The translations under genes and the position numbers were made by a program. A DNA stretch of 64,000 nucleotides, taken from the NCBI RefSeq assembly GCF_048213115.1, contig NZ_CP172404.1, positions 1,178,001 through 1,242,000 on the forward strand, written 5' to 3'. The notes beneath the pieces were generated by a model. The model made no database searches and was not told the DNA's origin. It saw nothing but the letters and a program-made list of their open reading frames with translations. Positions within the stretch are counted from its first letter, which is position 1; every line of letters begins with the position of its first letter. Source of the DNA: Niveibacterium terrae. GTDB taxonomy: Bacteria; Pseudomonadota; Gammaproteobacteria; Burkholderiales; Rhodocyclaceae. Below are positions 34,169 to 42,676 of this stretch, in pieces.

Positions 34169-35797
34169 ATGAAACCGTTCCGGAATGCGACAATTCGCGC
34201 GCGCCTGGCTCTGATGAGTTCGCTGGCTCTGCTCCTGCTGGCTTTGCTTAGTGCGTACTCGCTGTTCAATCTGAGATCCAACCTGCTCGAAGATCGCCGG
34301 GTGAAGACCCGAAACCTGGTCGAGGTGGCGATAGGAAGCATCGACTACTTCGTTGCTTTGCAGAGATCGGGGCGCTTGAGCGAGGCTCAGGCCCAGGCTG
34401 GAGCGATTGCCGCGCTGCGCGCGACGCGCTATGCGGGCAAGGACTACTTCTTCATCATCAGTTCTGCGCACACCTATGTGCTCCAGCCCTCCCGGCCCGA
34501 AGCCGAAGGCAGCAGCGTTGCCGGGCTCAGGGATGCGAAGGGCAAGCTGTTCGCGATGGAGATGGATAGCGCTGCCCGGTCCGGAGGTGGGTTCGTCGAT
34601 TACCTGTTCCCTCGGCCCGGTTCGCAAGAACCCGTGCCCAAGCTGTCCTATGTCGCGCGATCCGAACCATGGGGCTGGGTGGTCGGCACGGGCATCTACA
34701 TCGACGACGTCGATGCCGCGTTTCGTTCGCAGGCCCTGCTGCTGGGAGGGATCGCCGCGTTTGCGATCCTCTTGCTCGGGTTTGTATCCTGGCGGATCGG
34801 AGGAGAGGTCGTGCGCCAGGTTGGGGGCGAGCCAAGCCAAGCCATCATGACGATGCAGCAGGTGGCGGCCGGGGATTTGACCGTGTCGCTGAAGTCGGCT
34901 CCGTCCGGGAGCATGCTGGCGGCGCTGGGCGAGATGATTGGCGCGCTGCGCCAGATGATGGGCAAGCTCGGCTCGGACGCGTCGATGCTGAGCGTCAATG
35001 CCCGACAGATCGCTGACGATTCGGGGAAAGTTTCGCTTGCCGCGCAGGAGCAGGTTGACGCGACCAGCACGATGGCCGCGGCGATGGAGGAGCTGACGGT
35101 CAGCATCAGTCACATCTCCGACAGCGCGGCTCTGACCGGCGAGGAAGCCAGGCGCGCAGCCAGCCTGTCGGGGGACGGGACAACCCAGGTCGAGGCGGCC
35201 TCGGCTGCGATACAGGCGATCGCGGCCGCGGTTTCCCGGGCCACGGGCAGGATCCAGGATCTCGATGCGCGGGCGAGAGAAATCTCGAATATTGCCGCTG
35301 TGATCCGTGAGATCGCCGGGCAGACCAACCTGCTTGCACTCAATGCGGCGATCGAGGCGGCTCGGGCTGGAGAGCAAGGGCGTGGCTTTGCGGTCGTTGC
35401 TGACGAAGTGCGCAAGCTGGCCGAGCGGACCGCGAACGCGACGGTCGAGATCGAGCAGATGATTTCCTCTGTCCAGACCGAAACCCATGCAGTCGTGGGC
35501 GTGATGGCCTCGGCCCTTCCGCTGGTCGAGCAGGGGGAGGCGGTGGCGCGCGCGGCGGCTTCGACGTTGGCGCAGATAAGCGATGGTGCCCAGCAGACCC
35601 TCGAGCACATCGGAGAAGTTGCCGACGCGACTCGCGAGCAGTCCTCTGCCAGCACCAGCATCGCCCAGCGGGTCGAGAGTGTCGCGCAGATGGTCGAGGA
35701 GACCAGTTCCGCGATGCGCAGCACGGCCCATACCGCCAACGAAGTCGACCGGGTTGCCCGCCATCTTGATGAGCTGGTCAAGGACTTCAAGTACTGA
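34169..35797 (+). CDS. Methyl-accepting chemotaxis protein with single Cache sensor
   Basis: This 542-aa receptor has transmembrane helices at about 10-31 and 190-210 around a single periplasmic Cache domain. Characteristic segments are TRYAGKDYFFIISSAHTYVLQP and a C-terminal EPWGWVVGTGIYIDDVD. sCache domains usually bind small carboxylates or similar ligands. A HAMP-like segment and the signalling hairpin tip QTNLLALNAAIEAARAGEQG follow. Its signalling half closely resembles that of the 27-kb receptor, but the sensor is different. ATG 34169 has GGGAG 7 nt upstream; the longer frame from 33836 lies opposite helicase coding sequence. Confidence 0.92.
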   Translation: MKPFRNATIRARLALMSSLALLLLALLSAYSLFNLRSNLLEDRRVKTRNLVEVAIGSIDYFVALQRSGRLSEAQAQAGAIAALRATRYAGKDYFFIISSAHTYVLQPSRPEAEGSSVAGLRDAKGKLFAMEMDSAARSGGGFVDYLFPRPGSQEPVPKLSYVARSEPWGWVVGTGIYIDDVDAAFRSQALLLGGIAAFAILLLGFVSWRIGGEVVRQVGGEPSQAIMTMQQVAAGDLTVSLKSAPSGSMLAALGEMIGALRQMMGKLGSDASMLSVNARQIADDSGKVSLAAQEQVDATSTMAAAMEELTVSISHISDSAALTGEEARRAASLSGDGTTQVEAASAAIQAIAAAVSRATGRIQDLDARAREISNIAAVIREIAGQTNLLALNAAIEAARAGEQGRGFAVVADEVRKLAERTANATVEIEQMISSVQTETHAVVGVMASALPLVEQGEAVARAAASTLAQISDGAQQTLEHIGEVADATREQSSASTSIAQRVESVAQMVEETSSAMRSTAHTANEVDRVARHLDELVKDFKY

Positions 35798-35812
35798 CGA
35801 GATGGCCGGCCC

Positions 35813-35835
35813 GCCGGGATTGCGGGGATCCCGGC
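35813..35835. terminator. Convergent hairpin terminator
   Basis: GCCGGGAT and ATCCCGGC form a perfect 8-bp stem around TGCGGGG, between the chemoreceptor stop (35797) and the convergent nucleoid-protein gene end (35866). A pyrimidine-rich stretch follows on the plus side. Confidence 0.6.
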
Positions 35836-35865
35836 CTTCCCTTTCTGCCGACGCGGCGCAGGACT

Positions 35866-36879
35866 CTACGCTTCCCGGTTCTCGAGCACGATGCTGATGT
35901 GTATCGTCTTGTCCTCGGTCTTGAACTCGACCCCTTCGAACGAGAGATCGCTCGGGATCGCCAGCACGATGTCGTTGCCCAGCGAGACGCGGTTCAGCGA
36001 TTTCTTGAGCTTCTTCTCGAACTTCTTCGCGGGGATGGCCATGTCTTCGACTTCGGTCAGGCCTTTCTGGTCGGTGATCCGGTCCAGCTCGGATTCCCAG
36101 ACTTCGCTCGGCACGAATTTTTCGGAGAGTTCCTTGAGTTCCGATTCCTGGACCGATTCCCGGCTGGCGCACAGCGCCATCACCTGATGGCCGAACTCCT
36201 GGCGCTCGACCGGATCGACGATGTTCTTCTGCACTTCCTCGACCAGATTGACCGCGATCGTCGACTTCGTCCTCTCGTCGGGGATCTGCTTGGCGACCAG
36301 GAAGTCCTCCAGCCAGAATTTCGCGCTGTTGCGGCTGCTCGAACGGTCCAGCGCATAGACCCTGTCCCAGCCTTCGATGAGCAGCGCACCCTTGTCGATG
36401 CGCCCGGGGTTGATGCCGGTGACCGTCTCCAGCCGGAAACTCTCGCCGTCGGCCAGCGCTGCGATGTACTGCTGGCGCGATTCGGACTTGAACAGGCCGA
36501 TGGCCGAGCGTTCTCCGTCGTCGGTCTTGATCTTGTCGAAATGCACGACGAACAGATCGCCCGAAGCGATGCTCGCGTGATGGGTCGAGGCATAGAGCTG
36601 GCTGGCCAGCTTCTGCGACAGCTCGATGAAGGCGAGCTTGTCTGCGAAAAAGTCCTTGATCAGTTCGGCGACCGGATTCGCGCTCGCGTCGTCCTTGTGC
36701 GTCAGCAGGTGCAGGTTGCGCTCGACGAGGATGCCGCGCAGATAGCCTTCGAGGATCAGATCGGCGATGCCCGCGTTGATCGAGAAACACTGTTCGGCCA
36801 GTTTCAGTGGCTCTTCCTTGAGCGGATTGCCGACCTCGTGGACGACAATGGAGCGGACGACGGCTTCGTCTATCAGCAT
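35866..36879 (-). CDS. Nucleoid-associated protein, NdpA/YejK family
   Basis: This 337-aa cytoplasmic protein matches the 37-kDa nucleoid-associated NdpA/YejK family. Typical segments are VVRSIVVHEVGNP, NLHLLTHKDDASANPVAELI, FVVHFDKIKTDD and VEEVQKNIVDP. E. coli YejK binds nucleoid DNA and influences topoisomerase activity; the role here is inferred by family. There is no membrane segment. It is monocistronic and convergent with the chemoreceptor. Confidence 0.88.
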   Translation of the reverse strand: MLIDEAVVRSIVVHEVGNPLKEEPLKLAEQCFSINAGIADLILEGYLRGILVERNLHLLTHKDDASANPVAELIKDFFADKLAFIELSQKLASQLYASTHHASIASGDLFVVHFDKIKTDDGERSAIGLFKSESRQQYIAALADGESFRLETVTGINPGRIDKGALLIEGWDRVYALDRSSSRNSAKFWLEDFLVAKQIPDERTKSTIAVNLVEEVQKNIVDPVERQEFGHQVMALCASRESVQESELKELSEKFVPSEVWESELDRITDQKGLTEVEDMAIPAKKFEKKLKKSLNRVSLGNDIVLAIPSDLSFEGVEFKTEDKTIHISIVLENREA

Positions 36880-37190
36880 GGTTTTCCTTGTTATGTTCGC
36901 GGAGCGCAGCGGCAGCCGCGAGGTTTGGGGCCCGGAGCGTGGCTCTGTCGCGCTGGCATCTCCGTCCGGGGAGGGGGCTTCAGCGGATCAGGGGCGGGGG
37001 GCGTCAATGATACCTTGAGCGCGGGCGCCGGATCCGCTCTGTCGCGCCTCCCGGCATTCCAGCCCGCCCGTGCTTCGCTTCGTCGCATCCACCTCGCGGC
37101 GGGGGGAGGGCGAGGCCATTCTTGACTCAACGCAGCAGCGAAAGACACCTCGCCACCGGCTGCGCCCGCTAGAGTCGAAAGGAAGCTGCG
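36880..37190. other. 311-bp intergenic stretch with no recognised gene
   Basis: This GC-rich stretch between the NdpA gene and the 53-aa ORF shows no ORF with a ribosome site. Several frames stay open over parts of it. Only the last 20 bp (AAAGGAAG and spacer) can be assigned, as the ribosome site of the small ORF. The NdpA promoter should lie near 36880-36930. Confidence 0.3.
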
Positions 37191-37352
37191 ATGAAAACCA
37201 CCACCCGCCACCTGACTGAAAAAGCCTTTGCTGCCTTTGTTGCCGTTGTTGCAACGGTTTTGTGTCTGGGCTCCACGTTGGCCGGCTATGAGCAGGTCGC
37301 CGCCCAGGCTGTCGCCCCGTCCGCGATGATGGTCGCGAGCAGCGCAGAGTAG
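37191..37352 (+). CDS. Small single-helix membrane or exported protein, 53 aa
   Basis: ATG 37191 is preceded by AAAGGAAG with a 6-nt gap, an excellent ribosome site. The 53-residue product has a basic N-terminus (MKTTTRHLTEK), a hydrophobic segment (about 12-31, AFAAFVAVVATVLCLGSTLA) and an Ala/Val/Met-rich tail ending in Glu. It may be a single-pass inner-membrane microprotein, or a secreted peptide if the helix is cleaved. No family was recognised. Confidence 0.6.
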   Translation: MKTTTRHLTEKAFAAFVAVVATVLCLGSTLAGYEQVAAQAVAPSAMMVASSAE

Positions 37353-37441
37353 TCTTGATGCCGGGGTTTCGGTGATAATCGCGGGGCATAATGTGTGGCC
37401 CGGAACGGGCTGCTTTCAGACCGCCCCTACGAGACCCCTTG

Positions 37442-38089
37442 ATGAATTTCCCGTCGCGCGAATCCGCCCTTCCTGCTCCCCGACCCCGCATGCCAGGCGT
37501 CTTGCTGGCTGGGCTGGGCCTGTTGTTGCTGGCCATCATCCTCTTGTGCTGGCAGGGCATCACGAGCTACAACCAGCTGCAGGCCGGCGATGAATGGGTG
37601 ACGGCAAGCTGGAGTCAGGTGCTCAACCAGTACCGGCGGCGGGCGGATCTGATCCCCAACGCGATCGCGCTGACCAGAAGCTATGCCAAACATGAGACGG
37701 CGATTTTCACCGAACTCGCGAAGGCGCGACAGCTCGCGGTCGGATTCGCCGCGCCGGACGGTCGGGATCCCCGGGCGGTCGAACAATACCGCCTTGCGCA
37801 GGCGGGACTGACGCAACAGCTCGGCCGCCTGCTCGCCCTGGTCGAAAAATACCCCGAACTCAAGGCCGACAGGATCTTCCAGGATCTGCTGGTGCAGCTC
37901 GAAGGCACGGAGAACCGGATCGCCTATGCGCGTCAGCGCTACATCGACAGCGTGACGCGCTACAACACCGAGATCCGTCAGTTTCCCGGCAATCTGATCG
38001 CCCAGGCTTGCGGCCTGCGGGCGCGGCCGAATTTCAGCGATTCCGACGCGGCGGGAATTGCCAAAGCGCCCCGTCTGGACGCGAAGTGA
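37442..38089 (+). CDS. LemA family protein
   Basis: This 215-aa protein has one N-terminal membrane helix (about 19-38) followed by the LemA helical bundle. Marks are QAGDEWVTASWSQVLNQYRRRADLIPNAI, LVEKYPELKADRIFQDLLVQLEGTEN and YARQRYIDSVTRYN, written here as three separate stretches. LemA proteins are envelope-facing and of unknown biochemistry, and commonly travel with TPM-domain partners, as here. ATG 37442 is preferred to 37391. The stop overlaps the GTG start of the TPM gene. Confidence 0.92.
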   Translation: MNFPSRESALPAPRPRMPGVLLAGLGLLLLAIILLCWQGITSYNQLQAGDEWVTASWSQVLNQYRRRADLIPNAIALTRSYAKHETAIFTELAKARQLAVGFAAPDGRDPRAVEQYRLAQAGLTQQLGRLLALVEKYPELKADRIFQDLLVQLEGTENRIAYARQRYIDSVTRYNTEIRQFPGNLIAQACGLRARPNFSDSDAAGIAKAPRLDAK

Positions 38090-38715
38090 TCCGTGCTTTT
38101 CTTGCCGTGCTGGCGCTGTGCTTCGCGGCGCAGATGGTGCTGGCCGCGGACGGAGGAAGAGGCGAGGCCACGCCTCTTCCCGAGCGCTACGACCTGGTCA
38201 ATGACCTCGCAGGCCTCTTGCCGATCGCCAAGCGTTACGAGATCCGCGCGAAGCTGCGTGCTCTGGAGCGCCGCAACGGCACGCAGATCGTGCTGCTGGT
38301 GGTCCCCACAACCGGCCGGGAGGGCAGCGAAGCCTATTCGCTGCGCGCCATCGAGCGCTGGAATCCGGGCAACAACGGCGAAGGCAACGGCGTGCTCTTT
38401 CTCGTCAGCGGCGACGACAAGCCCTGGATACGCACCGGGCCGGGCATCGCCGGCGCGATTCCCGACGCCCGGGTCGCGCAGATCTTCAGGGCCGTCGAGT
38501 CTCTGATCAAGCAGGAAAAGTATCCGGAAGCGGTCGAAGCCGTCGTCGATCAGCTGATCCGCGCCGCCTCTGCTGAGGAGACTTCGCCGACCTCCTACGC
38601 CTACTTCGTCAGCAGGCTTCGCGCTGAATATCTATGGGCCGCGCTGCTCGGGCTTGTCGCCTGCGTCTATGTGAGCGTGCTCGTCTGGCGGGGCAGGCGC
38701 TGCAAAAAGTCATGA
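38086..38715 (+). CDS. TPM-domain (YgcG/Psb32-like) membrane-anchored protein
   Basis: This 209-aa exported protein starts at a GTG that overlaps the LemA stop (GTGA). A signal peptide (about residues 1-21) leads to a TPM domain: YDLVNDLAGLLPIAKRYEI, NGTQIVLLVVPTTG, GNGVLFLVSGDDKPWIRTGPG and IPDARVAQIF. A C-terminal transmembrane helix (YLWAALLGLVACVYVSVLV) is followed by a basic tail, which would leave the TPM domain in the periplasm. TPM domains are linked to phosphatase-like activity or photosystem repair, but no enzyme function is firm here. The stop overlaps the next start as ATGA. Confidence 0.88.
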   Translation: MIRAFLAVLALCFAAQMVLAADGGRGEATPLPERYDLVNDLAGLLPIAKRYEIRAKLRALERRNGTQIVLLVVPTTGREGSEAYSLRAIERWNPGNNGEGNGVLFLVSGDDKPWIRTGPGIAGAIPDARVAQIFRAVESLIKQEKYPEAVEAVVDQLIRAASAEETSPTSYAYFVSRLRAEYLWAALLGLVACVYVSVLVWRGRRCKKS

Positions 38716-39212
38716 AACATCTGTTGATTCTGGGGCTCATCGCGGTAGCGATCACCGCTTTGTTGATGCACAAGAGCCCGCTTGACCGGTTGATGGAGCC
38801 GGCCGCGCATTACACCGAAGCGCAGACGGGAAACCGTTTCATCGATCCGGCCACGCTGCGCCTGCCCGTCGAGCCCGGTCAGCTCGCCGAGCGCGGCGTG
38901 ACGACGGTCGTCTATTTCCACTACGACCAGTGCCCGGGCTGCGCGTCGCTGGACCGGAATCTGGACGATTTCCTCAAGCTGCGCCCTGACGTCGCGGTGC
39001 GCAAGGTCGCGATCAAGCCGGGCCAGGACGCGTTCTCCGAGGCGATCCGCGATTACCGCTGGCGGATCTACATGACGCCTTGCATCCTGATCTTCGACAG
39101 CAAGGGCAAGCTGATCGCCGCCGACGACCGTACCGACGGCTCGGGTCAGGACTTGCTGGAGCGCTGGATCGAAGAGGAATTCAAGAGACGCAGCGACAAG
39201 ACCGGCCATTGA
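38712..39212 (+). CDS. Membrane-anchored thioredoxin-like protein (CPGC)
   Basis: This 166-aa protein begins with a membrane anchor or signal peptide (about 3-20) and has a thioredoxin-like core with a CPGC redox pair in VVYFHYDQCPGCASLDRNL. A cis-Pro-like segment is RIYMTPCILIFDSKG, which contains another Cys. It is probably periplasmic, reducing or oxidising disulfides of envelope proteins. Its start overlaps the TPM stop, making a tightly coupled lemA-TPM-thioredoxin operon. A role in maintaining the LemA/TPM partners is inferred from context only. Confidence 0.82.
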   Translation: MKHLLILGLIAVAITALLMHKSPLDRLMEPAAHYTEAQTGNRFIDPATLRLPVEPGQLAERGVTTVVYFHYDQCPGCASLDRNLDDFLKLRPDVAVRKVAIKPGQDAFSEAIRDYRWRIYMTPCILIFDSKGKLIAADDRTDGSGQDLLERWIEEEFKRRSDKTGH

Positions 39213-39287
39213 GTCCTTGTCTTCACGCAGTTTCCCGTTATCCCGATGCGCCTGGATATCAGCGCAGAGAACCCTCTTTGAGGTTTT

Positions 39288-39944
39288 ATGCTCAGTTCAA
39301 AAGTTTGCAAATTCATTGTGACTCTGGCCTTGCTGGGGGCGGCGTCGTCAAATGTCTGGTCCGCCCCGGCGGATGAGTTCAAGGAGACCGCGATAGCGAC
39401 GCCTGAGGATGTCGCACCGCTTCTGGAAGCCTGTCTCAGCGACACCTCGTCCGAGGCGGCCGGCAAGTTCGCATCGCTGTTCCCCCTCGAATACGAGAGC
39501 AAAAAGGACTTGTTGCCGGACTGGGTTCAAGCCATGGGAAGCTATATGGATTTTTCCGGCTATGCGATGCGTTCGCTTCGCTATTTTGCGTACGACAAGA
39601 TGAGGATGCTCGTCGATGAGCACCGCGGCGAATTCCTGAAGATCAAATTGCAGCTCGCCGCTCTGTACGATCCGCAGGCGTTTTCCGGGATCACCCGCAT
39701 TGTAAAAACCAGGGAGGAGACGGAAAGGATAAGGAGCCAGATGGACAAGGCGCTCGCTCAGCCCGTCGTCGTTCGCGTCACTGAAATCTCTGACGCGAGA
39801 AGCTCAGTGGTGTTTGGAACCGGGGAAGCAAAACGGGTGACGCTGGGTATTTCCCTCGCCGACAAGAAGAAGCGTGCCGTGCTCAAGGAAGAGATGGTCG
39901 TGCAGCGGGTGGAAGGGAAGTGGCGCGCGATCGTGATCTACTAG
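39288..39944 (+). CDS. Hypothetical secreted protein, 218 aa
   Basis: A signal peptide (residues 1 to about 26, ending NVWSA) suggests export. The mature part is mixed alpha/beta, with a helical middle (DKMRMLVDEHRGEFLKIK) and a beta-rich C-terminus (RVTLGISLADKKKRAVLKEE, then MVVQRVEGKWRAIVIY) resembling a NTF2-like or lipoprotein-type half-barrel. No family was recognised. GAGG lies about 5 nt before ATG 39288, and a strong hairpin follows the stop. It is 75 bp downstream of the thioredoxin-like gene and may be part of that operon. Confidence 0.65.
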   Translation: MLSSKVCKFIVTLALLGAASSNVWSAPADEFKETAIATPEDVAPLLEACLSDTSSEAAGKFASLFPLEYESKKDLLPDWVQAMGSYMDFSGYAMRSLRYFAYDKMRMLVDEHRGEFLKIKLQLAALYDPQAFSGITRIVKTREETERIRSQMDKALAQPVVVRVTEISDARSSVVFGTGEAKRVTLGISLADKKKRAVLKEEMVVQRVEGKWRAIVIY

Positions 39945-39961
39945 GGCGAGTGACGAACGCA

Positions 39962-39989
39962 AATGCCCCGGGGTTTGCCCCGGGGCTTT
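39962..39989. terminator. Bidirectional terminator
   Basis: GCCCCGGGG and CCCCGGGGC form a perfect 9-bp stem flanked by AAA upstream and TTT downstream, between the convergent secreted protein and MFS transporter genes. Confidence 0.85.
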
Positions 39990-39995
39990 GCAGAC

Positions 39996-41276
39996 TCAGG
40001 CTTTCAGCGCAGCGAGGGCCGCGCGGGGGCCGCGTTCGGGGTCGCGCAGAATCATCCAGACCGCGGTCGCCGCGAGCAGATCGAAGCCCGCCAGAACCAT
40101 GAAGAGCGGCGAGAAGCCCAGCGTATCGGCCAGCGCGCCGACGACCAGCGCGAACATCGTCGAGGCTGACCATGCAGCCATTCCGGTCAATCCGTTCGCC
40201 GTTGCCACTTCGTTCTTTCCGAACACGTCGGCGGACAGCGTGATCAGCGAACCCGAGAGGGACTGGTGCGCGAAGCCGCCGATGCAGAGCATCGCGATCG
40301 CGATATAGGGGTTGGTGAAGAGGCCGATGATGCCGGGGCCTATCATCAGGAAAGCGCCCAGCGTGACGACCAGTCGGCGCGAGTTGATCAGCGACACGCC
40401 GAAATGCTTCAGGAAGAAACCGGGCATATAGCCGCCCAGCACCGAACCCACGTCGGCGAACAGCATCGGCATCCAGGCAAAGAGCGCGATCGATTTCAGA
40501 TCGAATCCATAGGCCTTGTGCATGAAGAGGGGAATCCATGAGTTCAGCGTTCCCCAGGCCGGCTCGGCCAGGAAGCGCGGAATCGCGATGCCCCAGAATT
40601 GACGGTTGCCCAGGATGGCCAGCAGCGAAGTCTTGCGCTGGGCCCCCGCGTCGCTCTCCTGGCCCGCACGGATGTATTCGTGCTCTTCTGCCGACAGCAG
40701 TTTGTGCTCAGCGGGTTTGCGGTAGTTGATCAGCCATACCGTCGCCCAGATCAGGCTCAGCGCGCCACAGAACAGGAAAGCGGCCCGCCAGCTGAAGAGC
40801 ATGATTGCCATCACGACGAGCGGCGGCGCGAGCATCGCGCCGATCGAGGAGCCGACGTTGAACCAGCCGACGGCTTTCGCCCTCTCCTTGGCCGGAAACC
40901 ACTCGGAAGTGGCCTTCAGGCCGGCCGGGATCATCGCCGATTCCGCGGCGCCCCCCGCTCCGCGTGCGATCGCGATGCCCTGCCAGCTGCCGGCGAACAC
41001 CGTGGACATGCAGGCCAGAGCCCAGAGGATCGCGAACAGGCCATAGCCCAGGCGCGTGCCCAGCATGTCCAGAACATAGCCGGCGACGGGTTGCATCACG
41101 GTGTAGCACGCGGAATAGACGGCCACGATGTAGCCGTATTGCTGGGTCGTCAGATCCAGCGTGCGATGCAGCTCGGGCACGGCGACGGCGATGGTGTTGC
41201 GCGAGAGATAGCCCAGAACGGTACCGAGGGTGACAAGCCCCACCATGTACCAGCGGAGACCTTTGATCGTTTTCAT
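39996..41276 (-). CDS. MFS transporter of the hexuronate/anion:cation symporter family
   Basis: This 426-aa transporter has 12 predicted helices and matches the ACS branch of the major facilitator superfamily (ExuT/GudP-like). Marks are LRWYMVGLVTLGTVLGYLSR, ARGAGGAAESAMIPAGLKA and EWFPAKERAKAVGWFNVGSS. Substrates in this branch are sugar acids such as hexuronates, glucarate or tartrate; the exact one cannot be read. ATG 41276 gives the common family start. An in-frame ATG at 41297 has GGAGGG 11 nt upstream and is a fair alternative. No sugar-acid catabolic gene is adjacent. Confidence 0.86.
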   Translation of the reverse strand: MKTIKGLRWYMVGLVTLGTVLGYLSRNTIAVAVPELHRTLDLTTQQYGYIVAVYSACYTVMQPVAGYVLDMLGTRLGYGLFAILWALACMSTVFAGSWQGIAIARGAGGAAESAMIPAGLKATSEWFPAKERAKAVGWFNVGSSIGAMLAPPLVVMAIMLFSWRAAFLFCGALSLIWATVWLINYRKPAEHKLLSAEEHEYIRAGQESDAGAQRKTSLLAILGNRQFWGIAIPRFLAEPAWGTLNSWIPLFMHKAYGFDLKSIALFAWMPMLFADVGSVLGGYMPGFFLKHFGVSLINSRRLVVTLGAFLMIGPGIIGLFTNPYIAIAMLCIGGFAHQSLSGSLITLSADVFGKNEVATANGLTGMAAWSASTMFALVVGALADTLGFSPLFMVLAGFDLLAATAVWMILRDPERGPRAALAALKA

Positions 41277-41697
41277 GACGCATCCGACGGAAGACATTTT
41301 TATAGGGACCCTCCTCTGTAAAGGCCGCCCGCAGGCGCGGGGGAATGACACAGTGGGTCGTTTGTGATCCAGTCTCCGACAGGGGCTCGCCGCGGGCAAG
41401 TGCGCCCGGCGGTGGCGTCGGATGAGGCGATAAGCGCAATGAATGCTGTAATCGAATGTAAATATGCTTGCCCGTCAAGGCATTAGCGCGTGATTCCGGT
41501 TCGGAGTTGGAAGCGGCGGTAGCGGAATTGGACCGTCAATGCTGGGGAATAGAATTTTTGAATTGACGCATATCTGCCGTCTTGCGCGCGACGGGACGCG
41601 AAATTTGTGTGCAACTGCGAAGTGGTGGATTCAGGTTTTTAATCCAGCCATTCGCTTTGTGCGGTGATTCATTCGAAAAGTGTCAGGCGTTGTCGAT
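41277..41697. other. Intergenic region upstream of the MFS gene
   Basis: About 420 bp that are more AT-rich than the surroundings, particularly near 41440-41480 and 41545-41575. It should hold the MFS promoter on the minus strand. A short open frame from the ATG at 41538 lacks a ribosome site. No operator or RNA gene was recognised. Confidence 0.35.
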
Positions 41698-41729
41698 TTC
41701 CTGCCGCGAGGAGTTTCTCGCGACAGGAA
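41698..41729. terminator. Imperfect hairpin after the DUF4349 lipoprotein gene
   Basis: TTCCTG-C-CGCGAG pairs with CTCGCG-A-CAGGAA around a GAGTTT loop, 12 bp plus one mismatch. It lies 56 bp past the stop of the minus-strand lipoprotein gene. No T-run follows, so it may be a processing or weak termination hairpin. Confidence 0.45.
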
Positions 41730-41784
41730 GGAATCGAAACAATTTCATTTCACCCGCAGGCGGGCGGGTTTGTCGCCAGGCGTT

Positions 41785-42561
41785 TCACCTCGTCCTTTTC
41801 GCCCGTCTCCATCCCCAGCGGACTCCAAGGAATGCAAACCCGAACACCACGCTCCACGGCAGCAGCCAGGCGAGCGCGGTGATCGCGGTGGAGACGCCCT
41901 GGGAGAGGCTGGGGCCGAAGTCGGAGAGCGCCGTGGCGATCGGGCGCCAGAAGGAACGGTTCTGACGCGGCGCGATCGCGATCGTCAGGATTTCCCGCGT
42001 CACGCGTTTCGCGAGCCGGGCGCGTTCGCCGGCGATCGTCTCCAGATCAGACTGAACCTGGGCGAGTTCGCGATTGAGCTTGATCAGCGCGTCGACGTCG
42101 CGCTCGGCTCTGGCCTGCAGCGCTTCGAGCCTGGCCCGGTAGGTTTCGAGCATCGCCTGTTTGCGGGCGGCGTCCGCGATCGGCGCCGCCAGGTCTTCGG
42201 CCTGGGTGGTCTGTGCGGCGATCTCGCCCTGCAGGCCCAGGGCTGCGACGAGTTTGGGAATTCCCGCTGGGATGACGCGGAACTTCAGCGTTGCGCTTGG
42301 CGAATGTCCCGATTCGAGCCGGGATTCGAGGATCTCGCAGCCTTCGCCCATCTCGCGGCACTTCGCCTGAGCGTCGTTGAAGACCGGGACGATCCTGTCC
42401 TCCGCGACATCGAGGCTGAGGCTGTGCGTGTAGGCGAGCTGCCTTGACGCTGGCCCGCCTTGCCCCGAGAGCGGGACGCCCGGCGCTTCGTCCTTCTTCG
42501 CGCAGCCGGCGACGAGGAGGGCTGTCAGCAGCGTGACGAGAAGGAGTCTGGGCAGGCACAT
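41785..42561 (-). CDS. DUF4349 lipoprotein
   Basis: This 258-aa envelope protein has a lipobox (LLVAGC, Cys20) and matches DUF4349. It has an N-terminal alpha/beta part (RQLAYTHSLSLDVAED, SATLKFRVIPAGIPKL), a long coiled coil (about 120-185, YRARLEALQARAERDVDALI) and one C-terminal membrane helix (WLLPWSVVFGFAFLGVRW) ending in a basic tail. DUF4349 proteins occur with anti-sigma or MacA-like coiled-coil features, but function is unknown. It may be anchored at both ends. No operon partner is evident. Confidence 0.83.
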   Translation of the reverse strand: MCLPRLLLVTLLTALLVAGCAKKDEAPGVPLSGQGGPASRQLAYTHSLSLDVAEDRIVPVFNDAQAKCREMGEGCEILESRLESGHSPSATLKFRVIPAGIPKLVAALGLQGEIAAQTTQAEDLAAPIADAARKQAMLETYRARLEALQARAERDVDALIKLNRELAQVQSDLETIAGERARLAKRVTREILTIAIAPRQNRSFWRPIATALSDFGPSLSQGVSTAITALAWLLPWSVVFGFAFLGVRWGWRRAKRTR

Positions 42562-42676
42562 GGTTTTGTTCCGATCGAATCAGGCAGTAAAGGCGAGTCC
42601 GGTCGCCGCCGGGATTGGCGAGCCATTCTACGGCCTGGCACGGAGCGCGGAGAAGCGCCTCACTCGCGAGAGTGCT

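Noticed and set aside
36880..37190. Open frames across the 311-bp gap before the 53-aa ORF
   Set aside because: None has a ribosome site or a coherent composition, and they extend into neighbouring genes in the wrong frame.
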